A DNA stretch of 62,343 nt from the NCBI GenBank assembly GCA_023382535.1, contig JAHDWA010000025.1, forward strand, positions 1 through 62,343. The letters are read 5' to 3'. Source of the DNA: Anaerolineae bacterium (GTDB lineage Bacteria > Chloroflexota > Anaerolineae > 4572-78 > J111). Below, piece by piece: positions 32,563 to 41,148 of this stretch (positions are counted from its first letter, which is position 1; each line of letters opens with the position of its first letter). Under the pieces are notes generated by a model, which was not told the origin of the DNA, ran no database searches, and worked only from the letters and a program-made list of their open reading frames with translations. Made by a program: the position numbers and the translations under genes.

Positions 32563-35535
32563 GTGAGACAGACCTCTCAAAAACTTCAAGCTTATATTCT
32601 TTTTATCCTGCTCATAATTGCTGTCTTCGGCTTAGGTTCCAGCCAACCTGTTCCCGTTGAGGCCCAGGAGACGGCCATCGAGCCTGACCCGATAATGATT
32701 GAAACCATTTTTGCCGCTCTGACCCCCAATGAACGAGTTGGGCAGTTATTTATGGTTTCCTTTGTAGGCAATCAAGTGGGCTTCAACTCGGCCATTGCCG
32801 AATTGATTCAGCGATACCGGGTTGGCGGCATTTATATTTCGGCAGAAAACCAGAATTTTATCAACTATCAAGGGACGCCGGCTCAGGTTTTAGCCCTGAC
32901 AAATTCTCTGCAAGCCCTGGCGCAAACACCGCCACAGCCTGTAGTCAGCGGGACGAGTCCGCTGACCGCAACGGCCACAATTACGCCCTCTGCGCCGGTG
33001 AATGGGGTGGAGAAATACACGCCGCTGCCCCTGTTTATAGCAGTTAATCACGAGGGAGATGGTTTCCCCTACACTCAAATTCGGGGCGGCAATCTGGTCG
33101 AGCTGCCCAATGAGATGGCTTTGGGGGCAACCTGGAACCCGGAGAATGCCAGACTGGTTGGCCAGGTTGTGGGGCAGGAGCTGGCGCTGTTGGGGGTCAA
33201 TATGCTCTTTGGCCCTTCGCTCGATGTGTTGGATAATCCACGTCCAGAACGAGGCGGCTCTTTGGGGACGCGGACCTTTGGCGGCCATCCTTTTTGGGTG
33301 GGTGAGATGGGCGAGGCATATGTCCGGGGAGTCCATCAAGGGGGTAATGGCCAAATTCTGACCGTGGCCAAACATTTTCCCGGTTTTGGCAGCAGCGACC
33401 GGGTGATTAATGAGGGCGTGCCGACCATTTATAAATCGCTCGACGAATTGCAGCGTAAAGAGTTACTGCCCTTCTTCAAAGTGACCAGTCTTGACTCTAA
33501 TGACCCCGATGGCGTTACCGATGGCTTGATGACCGCCCACACGCGTTATCAGGGCTTGCAAGGGAACCTGCCCATCAGCCTCGATGCCAGGAACCTGGCC
33601 ACGATTTTGGCCTTAAAGGAGATCGCTCCGTGGCGGGAGGATGGCGGGTTGATTGTCAGCGCGCCGCTGGGAGCGCCGGCCGCTCTCGAAGGAATTATAG
33701 GGACGACTCAAGAAAGCTTTCCGGCGCGGCTCTTGGTTCAGAATGCTTTTCTGACCGGCAGTGACGTGTTATTTTTGCAGGATTTTGCTTTTAGAGGCGA
33801 GGATGCGGCGGCCCAACTGGCCAATATTAAAAACGCAATTGGCTTTTTTCAAGAAAAGTATGCCAGCGAAGCCAATTTTCAAACGGCCGTTGATAAAGCG
33901 GTGCGGCGGATTATTAAAGCCAAGCTTAAAATTTATGGTAACAATGTTTTGCAGACGAACATTCAAAGACCCCTTGAAAATTTGGGGCTGTTGAACAATA
34001 TCACCCTTGACCTTGACCGGATCGCCCGAGAAGGAGCGACACTGATTACCCCCGCTACCCCAGCGGGGGCCAATACCCTGCCCGGTGTTCCCCAGCCGGG
34101 CGATCAGATCCTCATTTTTACCGATGATCGCACAGGCCGGGATTGCCCATTCTGCCCGGAATTTTCTTTTATACCGCCCACCCGCTTGCAAGAAATTTTG
34201 CTCCAGTTGTTTGGTCCAAACGCGACCGGGCAAATATTACCGGAGCAGATCAATAGCCTGGGTTTCTCGTTTCTTAAGAATCTGTTGACGGGCCAGCCTT
34301 CACCTGAGAATGAACAGACGGAACAGCTCCTGCAGTCGGCTAATTGGATTATTTTCGCTATGCTGGATGTCAATGTGGAGACAGCCCCCCAATCCGATGC
34401 GGTCAAGGCGCTGCTTAGAAATCGCTATGAGCAACTGCGCAACAAAAATCTGATCCTGTTCGCCTTTAATGCGCCCTATTTTTTGGATGAAACAGAGATT
34501 AGCCAATTGACCGCCTATTACGGTTTTTACAGTAAAGGTCCCGCCTATCTGGAAGCAGCGGCGCGCTTGTTATTTCAACAATTTGAGCCAGCCGGCGCTG
34601 CGCCGGTAACTATTCCGGCCATCGGCCCCCTTGATCTCAGCCCCGACCCCGACCAAACCATTCAACTTCAGCCGCTGCATAAGATTGGCAAGAACGGTAC
34701 GATTACACCCCTGGCCGAGCGAAACCCGCCGCTAACCGTGATAGATTTGCAGGTGGGTGAGGGGATCATGTTCAGAACCAGTGTGATTATGGACAAAAAC
34801 GGCCATCCCGTCCCGGATGGAACGCTGGTCAATTTTCTAAGATATTATCCCCTGGAAGGGCTGTCGTTGGAACCGCTGACCGCTCAAACGACCCGAGGAG
34901 TGGCTCAAATTCCTATTATTAAAGAGCGTGATACGCCGCTCCAGGTTAAGGCTTCGAGTGAATTGGCGGTACAATCTGTTGTCTTTAATATTGGTCCCGG
35001 TATTGTTGAAACGCCCACTCCGACAGCGACCTTTACCCCGTTTCCAACTGAAACGCCGACGATCACGCCCACCCCCACCCAAACACCGACCCCGACGCGA
35101 ACTCCCGCATCCTCTCCAACGCCCGTGATGCCGCCTTCCTCTTCGGTCCAGCCTCCGCCCCGACCGGTCAATGCCATTGATTTGGTTTACTCACTGTTAG
35201 GTATGCTTGTCATTGCCGGTATATCTTTTACTCTGGGTGGAGACCGCCTGCTTTTAGAAGAGCGGGTGCGTTCGGCTTTGGTGGCCGTAGCCTTTGGGTT
35301 GGTAGGGTATGTGCTTTACACCATCATGGCCTTGGCCTGGCCCCGGTCAGGCTTTGTCGGTACGCTCATCGAGCAGGGAGCAACGGGCCACTGGGTCACG
35401 CCGCTGGTCAGTCTGTTGTGTGCCATTGTCGGCACCGTGATTTGGTATTTGAAACCGGGCCGGGTTTTTGGGTCAAAATGGCCCAGCCACGGGGTTCCCT
35501 TAGCCAGGATAAAATCTGATGAGGAGTTAATGTAA
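32563..35535 (+). CDS. Glycoside hydrolase family 3-like surface protein, probably catalytically altered
   Basis: 990 residues from GTG 32563 (AGGGA six bases upstream, about 25 nt after the promoter). An N-terminal hydrophobic anchor (AYILFILLIIAVFGLGSS) is followed by a NagZ-like GH3 domain (about 50-460): VNHEGDG, EMALGAT, GVNMLFGPSLDV, KHFPGFGSSD and MTAHTRYQG. At the usual nucleophile site (family SDDL) the protein reads VSAPLGAP, so the Asp is missing. A second alpha/beta region and an Ig-like part follow, then a Pro/Thr-rich linker (about 815-865) and four C-terminal membrane segments. It is exported and may bind or regulate peptidoglycan rather than hydrolyse it. Confidence 0.85.
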   Translation: MRQTSQKLQAYILFILLIIAVFGLGSSQPVPVEAQETAIEPDPIMIETIFAALTPNERVGQLFMVSFVGNQVGFNSAIAELIQRYRVGGIYISAENQNFINYQGTPAQVLALTNSLQALAQTPPQPVVSGTSPLTATATITPSAPVNGVEKYTPLPLFIAVNHEGDGFPYTQIRGGNLVELPNEMALGATWNPENARLVGQVVGQELALLGVNMLFGPSLDVLDNPRPERGGSLGTRTFGGHPFWVGEMGEAYVRGVHQGGNGQILTVAKHFPGFGSSDRVINEGVPTIYKSLDELQRKELLPFFKVTSLDSNDPDGVTDGLMTAHTRYQGLQGNLPISLDARNLATILALKEIAPWREDGGLIVSAPLGAPAALEGIIGTTQESFPARLLVQNAFLTGSDVLFLQDFAFRGEDAAAQLANIKNAIGFFQEKYASEANFQTAVDKAVRRIIKAKLKIYGNNVLQTNIQRPLENLGLLNNITLDLDRIAREGATLITPATPAGANTLPGVPQPGDQILIFTDDRTGRDCPFCPEFSFIPPTRLQEILLQLFGPNATGQILPEQINSLGFSFLKNLLTGQPSPENEQTEQLLQSANWIIFAMLDVNVETAPQSDAVKALLRNRYEQLRNKNLILFAFNAPYFLDETEISQLTAYYGFYSKGPAYLEAAARLLFQQFEPAGAAPVTIPAIGPLDLSPDPDQTIQLQPLHKIGKNGTITPLAERNPPLTVIDLQVGEGIMFRTSVIMDKNGHPVPDGTLVNFLRYYPLEGLSLEPLTAQTTRGVAQIPIIKERDTPLQVKASSELAVQSVVFNIGPGIVETPTPTATFTPFPTETPTITPTPTQTPTPTRTPASSPTPVMPPSSSVQPPPRPVNAIDLVYSLLGMLVIAGISFTLGGDRLLLEERVRSALVAVAFGLVGYVLYTIMALAWPRSGFVGTLIEQGATGHWVTPLVSLLCAIVGTVIWYLKPGRVFGSKWPSHGVPLARIKSDEELM

Positions 35536-35570
35536 TAGGGGCCAGAATTTGCGCCGGGCCTCAACAGCAG

Positions 35571-36611
35571 CTAGCGGCTGACTTCGCTGATGGGCGGGCT
35601 TCCTGAGGTTGAATTGAGTCCGGAAAGGCCGGGGGTAAAGGTGAGGATGACCGCCAGAGTTAAAAGTGCGGCAATCAAGGCGAGCAGGACCCGGTTGCGC
35701 CAGAAAGCAAACCGCCAGCCGTTGGTGGTCTGGCCGTTAATCACAATTGGGGCGCCGCTCAGGAGTTCGCGGCGGAATTGTTGAATGTTGTCAGGGCGAT
35801 CTTCCGGGTGTAAGCCCAGAGCATGGAGAATTGCTTGCTCGGTTTGGGTTGAAACCTCTGGGTTGATTTCTCTAATGCTTAAGGGCGTTTGAGTTTTGGG
35901 GCGAATATAACGCGTTTTAGCATCGGGAGGCGGCTCGTTGGTGAGTAGATGATACAGCGTAGCCCCTAGTGAATAGATATCCGAACGGCTGTCGGTGTAA
36001 CCACTATCTCCGCCAATTTGTTCCAGCGGCGCATATTGAATCGTGGCCCGGCCTTGCAAAACGGTTACGGTTCGATTATCATCAGGGTGAAGCAGCTTAA
36101 CCAGGCCGAAGTCCACCAATTTGATCGTACCGTTAGGAGTCAATTTTATGTTTGAAGGTTTTATATCCCGGTGGAGCACTGGCGGATCCTGGTGATGCAG
36201 ATATTCCAGCGCATTGATAAGCTGTTCGGCCCAGGTGAGGACTTGCTCTTCGGGAATAAACGTTTGCTTGTGCCGGGTGTGTTCGATAATCTCGCGCAGA
36301 TCCTGGCCAGGCACAAAGTCCATCACCAGGTAGTCACGGCCATTAAAGAGGAAAAAGTCTGAAACTTTGGGGAGATTGGTATGATCCAGGCGAGCCAGGA
36401 CGCTGGCTTCCCGGTGGAAGGCAGCTTGAGCTTGTTCCTGATATTCTTTAGAAGCGCCCGGGTCTGGGGTAACTTCTTTAATAGCGCAGAGACGCCCTTC
36501 CAGGCGCAAATCTTCAGCCCGGTAGATGGCCCCCATACCACCCTGGCCCACCAGGTCTAAAATGCGGTAGCGGGACCATAAAATGGTACCAGGGCTTAAT
36601 ATTACCGACAT
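35571..36611 (-). CDS. Transmembrane Ser/Thr protein kinase
   Basis: 346 residues. Hanks-type kinase domain at about 12-270: glycine loop VGQGGMGAIYRA, lysine in CAIKEV, intact HRD loop VLHRDIKPSNIKL, DFG in LVDFGLVKLL, then IQYAPLEQIGG and SDIYSLGATLYHLLT. After a short linker, a single membrane helix (about 308-330, VLLALIAALLTLAVILTF) and a short extracellular tail of ~15 residues. It therefore lacks a sensor domain, unlike typical PknB. Convergent with the GH3-like gene, divergent from an FHA-winged helix gene that may be its substrate. Confidence 0.94.
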   Translation of the reverse strand: MSVILSPGTILWSRYRILDLVGQGGMGAIYRAEDLRLEGRLCAIKEVTPDPGASKEYQEQAQAAFHREASVLARLDHTNLPKVSDFFLFNGRDYLVMDFVPGQDLREIIEHTRHKQTFIPEEQVLTWAEQLINALEYLHHQDPPVLHRDIKPSNIKLTPNGTIKLVDFGLVKLLHPDDNRTVTVLQGRATIQYAPLEQIGGDSGYTDSRSDIYSLGATLYHLLTNEPPPDAKTRYIRPKTQTPLSIREINPEVSTQTEQAILHALGLHPEDRPDNIQQFRRELLSGAPIVINGQTTNGWRFAFWRNRVLLALIAALLTLAVILTFTPGLSGLNSTSGSPPISEVSR

Positions 36612-36741
36612 GTCTCTTCTTCTCCCCGGCGTGGTAAAACGCGCAAATCATTAATTTTACCACACTGATAGCTTAATCACATAAAGGGTTTCTGTCAAAA
36701 GCCGAAAGTCCCATTGTCAGCTAAGGTAGGAGGTAATTGTA

Positions 36742-37398
36742 ATGTCTAACCAAGAAGTGGCCATGTTGTTAGTCCATGAAGGTAACAGCCCCAAAACGCA
36801 GTGGCCTTTGGTTAAACGAACGATGATTATTGGCCGCGAGGCCGACAGTGATATCCAAATTGACGATCGGCAAGTCTCCCGGCGTCATGCCGAAATTAAC
36901 CAAACTCTCGAAGGTTATACCCTTCGAGATTTGGGCAGCAAAAATGGCACGTTCTTAAACGGCGAGGTGGTCTCCCAAAAACCGAGGTTGATCCGCAATG
37001 GTGATGAGGTGGGGATTGCTTTGTGCGCCAAACTGACATTTGTGGAGGATGAGGCCACTGCACCCATTATACTTGATTACAAACAAAAACCATCACTCAA
37101 AATGGACCTGTCGGCCAAGCGGGTCTGGGTGATGGACAAAGAGGTTACCCCCCCTCTTTCACTGGCTCAGTACAATCTGCTGGAACTGCTGTATAAGAAC
37201 GCCGGCAACGTGGTGTCGCGGGATGAAGTTATTGCCGTGGTCTGGTCCGATGAGGAAGCCGAAGGCGTTTCGGAGCAAGCGATAGACGCCTTGGCCCGGC
37301 GTCTGCGTGAACGTATTGCCGAAATTGACCCGGACAGTAAGTACGTTGAAACAGTGCGCGGGCATGGCTTTCGTCTTAATTTGGCTCACAAAATCTAA
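36742..37398 (+). CDS. FHA domain plus winged-helix transcriptional regulator
   Basis: 218 residues with AGGAGG before the ATG. The FHA domain (about 15-105) has MIIGREADSDIQIDDRQVSRRHAEI and LRDLGSKNGTFLNGEVV. A winged-helix DNA-binding domain of the OmpR/Trans_reg_C type (about 118-215) follows: LSLAQYNLLELLYKNAGNVVSRDEVI, EQAIDALARRLRERI and YVETVRGHGFRLN. There is no receiver, so DNA binding is probably controlled by phosphothreonine recognition. The transmembrane kinase encoded divergently 130 bp away is the obvious candidate partner. Confidence 0.9.
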   Translation: MSNQEVAMLLVHEGNSPKTQWPLVKRTMIIGREADSDIQIDDRQVSRRHAEINQTLEGYTLRDLGSKNGTFLNGEVVSQKPRLIRNGDEVGIALCAKLTFVEDEATAPIILDYKQKPSLKMDLSAKRVWVMDKEVTPPLSLAQYNLLELLYKNAGNVVSRDEVIAVVWSDEEAEGVSEQAIDALARRLRERIAEIDPDSKYVETVRGHGFRLNLAHKI

Positions 37399-37492
37399 AC
37401 CATTGAGCACCGCCTGAACCGATGAGGGTACAGAAATTGTGGCAACGGGGATTGTCTCTGTTAGCCCCATGAAGCGGTTTTACATAAGTAAG

Positions 37493-37521
37493 TTGACATA
37501 TTATTTGGATTATTGTATGAT
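37493..37521 (+). promoter_or_regulatory. Near-consensus promoter of the FtsB-like gene
   Basis: Perfect TTGACA (37493-37498), 17-bp spacer and TATGAT (37516-37521), 30 bp before the GTG at 37551. Confidence 0.75.
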
Positions 37522-37550
37522 AAAAAGATGGCATCGGCTAAGGAGAGGGT

Positions 37551-37976
37551 GTGACCAAAAAACGTCCCGGCCCCAAAGCTCCAATAGCTCAATTTGTGGC
37601 AATTATTGCCCTGTCTATTTCGATTTTCCTTATTGTAGATTTTGGACGGCGGGCGGCGGCTAACTATCGCGTGCAGCGTGAAGCCGAGCGCCTGAGCCAG
37701 GAGGTACAAATTGCCCGCCAGCAGCAAGCCGACTTGCTGGCCCGGCGCAGTTACGTAGCCAGCGACCTCTATGTGGAAGAAGTGGCCCGCCGTGAGCTAA
37801 AATGGGCCAGCCCCGGTGAAACCGTCCTGGCAATTATGCCCACGCCCGAGGCAGCCCCTCCTGCTGCCGGTGCTGACTCCGTAGAGGTTTCCCCTGCACT
37901 CATTGTCCAAACCCCGGTCCAGGCTTGGTGGCATCTATTCTTTGGACCCCCCACCCATTCCCAATTAGTGGAATAA
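37551..37976 (+). CDS. FtsB/DivIC-like septum formation initiator
   Basis: 141 residues from GTG 37551 with AAGGAGAG immediately upstream. One membrane helix (about residues 14-32, VAIIALSISIFLIVDFG) is followed by a coiled coil (VQREAERLSQEVQIARQQQADLLARRSYV), the EEVARRELKWASPGE motif typical of FtsB/DivIC, and a Pro/Ala-rich tail ending WWHLFFG, which recalls the Chloroflexota type. These bitopic proteins link FtsQ and FtsL in the divisome. Monocistronic with its own promoter. Confidence 0.85.
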   Translation: MTKKRPGPKAPIAQFVAIIALSISIFLIVDFGRRAAANYRVQREAERLSQEVQIARQQQADLLARRSYVASDLYVEEVARRELKWASPGETVLAIMPTPEAAPPAAGADSVEVSPALIVQTPVQAWWHLFFGPPTHSQLVE

Positions 37977-38033
37977 GAATCCCGAAATAAGAAATCGAAC
38001 CACAATTATCGTTCTCAATTCTCGTTTTTTTAT

Positions 38034-38061
38034 TTGACACCACCTGTCTTTTGACTAAAAT
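38034..38061 (+). promoter_or_regulatory. Promoter of tRNA-Met
   Basis: TTGACA (38034-38039), 16-bp spacer and TAAAAT (38056-38061), 13 bp before the tRNA 5' end. Confidence 0.7.
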
Positions 38062-38074
38062 GTGTAGCGAATGC

Positions 38075-38147
38075 GCTGATGTAGCTCAGTGGTTAGAGCA
38101 CGAAACTCATAATTTCGGGGTCGGTGGTTCAAATCCACCCATCAGCA
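38075..38147 (+). tRNA. tRNA-Met (anticodon CAT)
   Basis: 73 nt folding as a cloverleaf: acceptor GCTGATG / CATCAGC plus discriminator A, D stem GCTC/GAGC, anticodon stem CGAAA/TTTCG with loop CTCATAA (anticodon CAT), a 5-nt variable loop GGGTC and T stem GGTGG/CCACC with loop TTCAAAT. CCA is not encoded. The paired first base and lack of GGG/CCC next to the anticodon argue against initiator fMet; an Ile2 (lysidine) identity is possible. Confidence 0.95.
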
Positions 38148-38232
38148 CTTGCGGGATTTCCAGATCAGCTATCACATAAATCCATATTATGAATTTAAAC
38201 AACCTTCAAGGTTTGTTTAAGATCAACTAGGT

Positions 38233-38265
38233 AAAAAAACCCGCACTATTCATGCGGGTTTTTTT
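38233..38265 (+). terminator. Intrinsic terminator after tRNA-Met
   Basis: AAAAAAACCCGCA (38233-38245) pairs perfectly with TGCGGGTTTTTTT (38253-38265) around a 7-nt loop. Confidence 0.88.
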
Positions 38266-38287
38266 ATTGTTTCGAAAGTGCTGATAT

Positions 38288-38887
38288 ATGGCTAATACTC
38301 AAGTTACTGCACCGCCGTCATTTCATGTCCCCACCTTCATTCCTCTGGTTGAAGCTGCCCAAATATATAACCTGTCTGAAAAAGCATTGACACAGCTTAT
38401 CCAGACTGGTAAGATTGAGGCAGTTAAACTACCTACCGGAGAACTGCTTGTGGCTGCCGAAAGTAATGGATGTGAATTAAAGACCAAAGAAGAAATTATT
38501 GCCGAAGAATTTGCTCACCTGAGGGGTAAGGCGATTAGTGCCTCAGAGGCCAGCCGGAAATATAGCGATAAGAAAGGCATAGGTGTACCTATTTCACAAC
38601 AATCTTTTAGCCGCTGGGCTGAGGCTGGTTATATTAAAGTACTGGGGCGTGGTTACCGTCTGGAACTTGACGAGGCTGAGGTAGCCTATTGTGCCAAAAT
38701 TTACAAGGAAAAGTACCGAGAGTATGATGGGCAGATGTCGGGTGTCCGAATTTTCGATGACGAGGGCAACCCCTATCGGCTCAAATATGCAGAGGTCGCA
38801 GAACAAATGCGAGCAGAGCGGCGGGCGAAGAAACAAAGAACGGATCCTTTATTGAGTCAAGAGCAAGTAGTTAATAAGATAGCCTGA
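38288..38887 (+). CDS. Helix-turn-helix (excisionase/MerR-like) protein
   Basis: 199 residues. Two DNA-binding-like units are visible: PLVEAAQIYNLSEKALTQLIQTGKIEAVKLPTGELLV (about 15-55), which follows the excisionase/MerR helix-turn-helix pattern, and ISASEASRKYSD...SQQSFSRWAEAGYIKVL (about 80-120). A basic C-terminus (RAERRAKKQR) follows. It is the first gene after tRNA-Met and is more AT-rich than the genes to the left, so it is probably the first gene of an integrated element. A terminator follows at 38921. No integrase is seen. Confidence 0.75.
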   Translation: MANTQVTAPPSFHVPTFIPLVEAAQIYNLSEKALTQLIQTGKIEAVKLPTGELLVAAESNGCELKTKEEIIAEEFAHLRGKAISASEASRKYSDKKGIGVPISQQSFSRWAEAGYIKVLGRGYRLELDEAEVAYCAKIYKEKYREYDGQMSGVRIFDDEGNPYRLKYAEVAEQMRAERRAKKQRTDPLLSQEQVVNKIA

Positions 38888-38920
38888 CAGCGAATAATAA
38901 AAATTAAGACTATAATCTTC

Positions 38921-38947
38921 ACAAAAGCCCCGAGATGGGGCTTTTGT
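38921..38947 (+). terminator. Intrinsic terminator
   Basis: ACAAAAGCCCC (38921-38931) and GGGGCTTTTGT (38937-38947) pair perfectly around GAGAT, then ATTTT. Confidence 0.8.
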
Positions 38948-39059
38948 ATTTTCGCAGCAAAAATGACAATAATAAGGTTTAACCCTCATCGTCCATTTTA
39001 TTTGCCTGGTGTTTTTCAATGGTGAATTCTTTTCATTCTCACAAAACTCTACACAGGTA

Positions 39060-39088
39060 TTGACAAAGCGGTAATGATATGGTAAACT
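39060..39088 (+). promoter_or_regulatory. Promoter inside the island
   Basis: TTGACA (39060-39065), 17-bp spacer and TAAACT (39083-39088). The -10 overlaps the ATG of the frame at 39079. Confidence 0.6.
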
Positions 39089-39291
39089 CCGTTGTAATTA
39101 GACGTAAGTCTGTGGAGAGCACCACAGCACAGACTACCGTATCGGGATGGGACAACGTGATTAAGCAGGAAGAAACTAAACGGCACGTCTATCTCAACGA
39201 CCAAGCAGCTATTTCAGCTCAACGTATGTCCATCCTACTGAAAATCAATGGCCCGGGCACCGCTCATGCGGATCGGGTCATTTTGCTTTAA
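39079..39291 (+). CDS. Small hypothetical protein with uncertain start
   Basis: 70 residues if ATG 39079 is used, but that ATG lies within the -10 of a good promoter, so transcripts would start downstream. An in-frame GTG at 39112 is an alternative, though it lacks a strong ribosome site. The product (VESTTAQTTVSGWDNVIKQEETKRHVYLND...) resembles no family I know. It could be a small island gene or only a leader. Confidence 0.35.
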   Translation: MVNSVVIRRKSVESTTAQTTVSGWDNVIKQEETKRHVYLNDQAAISAQRMSILLKINGPGTAHADRVILL

Positions 39292-39299
39292 ATAAAAAA

Positions 39300-39358
39300 C
39301 CGGCGAGTCACGACCTCGCCGGAATGAGGACGGCGAACCGACGAAAGTCAACCGTCCT
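39300..39358. repeat. Two consecutive hairpins upstream of the ParB-like gene
   Basis: CCGGCGAG / CTCGCCGG with a 7-nt loop (39300-39322), then AGGACGG / CCGTCCT (39327-39358) with an 18-nt loop. Read on the minus strand, the first is followed by six Ts, so it could terminate minus-strand transcription; on the plus strand both would form a structured leader. Confidence 0.55.
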
Positions 39359-39405
39359 GACAAATATTATACCACACTCTTTTTAGTCACGAAAGGAACC
39401 GACCC

Positions 39406-40362
39406 ATGAGTACGCGAGTTTTAGTAGAACCAAATGACCTGGTTTTCGTTCAGAGCCGAGCGTCTACCAACACTGATTTGGTGGATGAGTATGCCGAAAT
39501 GATGCAAAGCGGTGTAGAGTTCGACCCCGCCCAGGGTGTGCAGGATGGGAATGGGCAGATTTATGTATTTGATGGGCATCACCGCGGCTCGGCAGCGAAA
39601 CAGATTGGGGCCAAACTATGGGTGGAAGTGCGGCCTGGTACAAGACTGGATGCTGAGTGGCTGGCCCTGACGGCCAATCAAAAGCATGGTTTGCGTCGCA
39701 ATCGCGAAGACTTGCGCCGAATTGTAAGGCTGGCTCTCCTGCACCCGAGGGGGGTCACATTAAGCGACCGCGAGCTTGCGCGACACTGTGGTGTCCATCA
39801 TAACACAGTTAGCAAAATTCGCCAGGAACTGGAAGTATCTGGCGAAATTAGCCAGATAGAAAAACGACTGGTCACCCGGAACGGGCAAACTTACCAGGTT
39901 GACACTGGCAATATTGGTAAATCAAGAGCAGCCACAACCGTTGAACCGAGCTTTGCTGTAACTTTGGCCCCGCAAATGGTACAGCATTTGCGAACAGAGG
40001 CATTACCTTCCGACTGCAAACTAGAGCATGTCGTCAAAGTGGGATACCCGTATGACTCCACTTATTATGAACCAAAGGCTCAAGAATTTGAATGTCCCCA
40101 CTGTGGTCAGGAAAAAATTGTCGGCGTCAACGGTAGCCGCCGCTGGTGTCTGAATTGCAGTGCTGAGTGGCCTACGGCTGCGGCGTTCCTGGCTGCCGTT
40201 CAAAGTGAACCCTCTACCGAGCCAACGACAGGTCGAGAAGCCATCAGAAACAGGCTGCGCCAGTTAATCAGCCTGGTTGATACCTGTCCAGACGAGCAAT
40301 TGGCAGAATTGGCAACCTGGCTGACAAACCTTGAAATGAGCCTGACTTTTGCCTCAAAGTAG
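39406..40362 (+). CDS. ParB-like nuclease-domain protein with HTH and zinc ribbon
   Basis: 318 residues, AAAGGAA upstream of the ATG. The ParB/Srx-type N-domain (about 5-95) has VFDGHHRGSAAKQIGAKLWVEV, the GxHR signature of that fold. A helix-turn-helix (about 118-145, LSDRELARHCGVHHNTVSKIRQEL) and a basic wing follow, then a zinc ribbon FECPHCGQEKIV...RRWCLNCSAEW (about 228-255). The C-terminus is helical. This type occurs on plasmids and integrative elements for DNA binding or partition; no ParA partner is present. Confidence 0.8.
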   Translation: MSTRVLVEPNDLVFVQSRASTNTDLVDEYAEMMQSGVEFDPAQGVQDGNGQIYVFDGHHRGSAAKQIGAKLWVEVRPGTRLDAEWLALTANQKHGLRRNREDLRRIVRLALLHPRGVTLSDRELARHCGVHHNTVSKIRQELEVSGEISQIEKRLVTRNGQTYQVDTGNIGKSRAATTVEPSFAVTLAPQMVQHLRTEALPSDCKLEHVVKVGYPYDSTYYEPKAQEFECPHCGQEKIVGVNGSRRWCLNCSAEWPTAAAFLAAVQSEPSTEPTTGREAIRNRLRQLISLVDTCPDEQLAELATWLTNLEMSLTFASK

Positions 40363-40383
40363 TCCAGGGAGAAGGAGAAAAAG

Positions 40384-40620
40384 ATGATCACTCGCAGCCA
40401 CCTCAGATCGAGTTATAGGATGGCCAATGACCCGGAACAGCGGATTCTGGCGGCAGTGGTCAAGCAAGCTGTGGCTGATATTCGCTCGCGCAGTCCAGTG
40501 GTGCGGGCCGAGGCGCAGCAGTTCCTGGCCGACGAAGAAGGTCAGGCCTGGCTCAGCCATTTTGCCGGGGTATCGGCCAGGACGGTTCGTGAGTTTGTGT
40601 TGCAGGGTGGTTCAGGATGA
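40384..40620 (+). CDS. Small hypothetical island protein
   Basis: 78 residues. The middle PVVRAEAQQFLADEEGQAWLSHFAGV and the ending VREFVLQGG look helical; no motif recognised. It overlaps the next gene by 4 bp (ATGA), which supports a real operon of small island genes following the ParB-like gene. Confidence 0.6.
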   Translation: MITRSHLRSSYRMANDPEQRILAAVVKQAVADIRSRSPVVRAEAQQFLADEEGQAWLSHFAGVSARTVREFVLQGGSG

Positions 40621-40943
40621 AAACGATCGAACAGAAGATGCTTCAAGACTGGATCTTTGCCACACAGGATACCATCCTGCTCTTGCAGGAATGGTCAGGC
40701 CGGCTGGAGCAGTGGCAAACCCAGGGATATATCGAACCTGAAGAATTCGCCAAAGCGTGCCGGCAGTTACGTGAGGCCGGGTTGTGGCAGTGGGCGGCTG
40801 AGGCTGGCGGGCACGGCATTGCTGCTCTGGCCGAAATAGCCGGATTGGGGGAGACAAATGAAGCGCAAAGGTCCGAAAAAAATGTTGAGCACGCAGCGGA
40901 TCGCCCTTTACCTGTCGCTAAATATCCAGGTGCAGCGGGATAA
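40617..40943 (+). CDS. Small hypothetical island protein
   Basis: 108 residues, overlapping the previous gene by 4 bp. The helical N-terminal part (MLQDWIFATQDTILLLQEWSGRLEQW) and YIEPEEFAKACRQLREAGLWQWAAEAG look protein-like. The last ~29 residues overlap the next gene in another frame, so the natural end may be disturbed. Function unknown. Confidence 0.55.
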   Translation: MKTIEQKMLQDWIFATQDTILLLQEWSGRLEQWQTQGYIEPEEFAKACRQLREAGLWQWAAEAGGHGIAALAEIAGLGETNEAQRSEKNVEHAADRPLPVAKYPGAAG

Positions 40944-41148
40944 CCAGGCGGCCGAGATGCTGACTATCCCCTTACTGCCGCTGACCATCCTGCTGTTATG
41001 GGGCTGGCAGATGGAGACGGTCATCAATCGCTGGGTCAAAGGGTGGTCTGATTGGGTCAGAAGGGGGGAGCAGTCGCTTCGAACAGGCGTCCTGGTAAGC
41101 GTAATTGGTCTGAAAGCGGTTATGTATGGTTTGGGGGTGGCCGGATGA
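40858..41148 (+). CDS. Small membrane-associated island protein
   Basis: 96 residues from ATG 40858 with a strong GGGGGAG site. One clear hydrophobic stretch (AEMLTIPLLPLTILLLWGWQM, about 32-52) and a second weaker one at the C-terminus (VLVSVIGLKAVMYGLGVAG). It overlaps the end of the preceding frame by 86 bp and the next gene by 4 bp (ATGA). Part of the island's transfer-like gene run; function unknown. Confidence 0.55.
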   Translation: MKRKGPKKMLSTQRIALYLSLNIQVQRDNQAAEMLTIPLLPLTILLLWGWQMETVINRWVKGWSDWVRRGEQSLRTGVLVSVIGLKAVMYGLGVAG

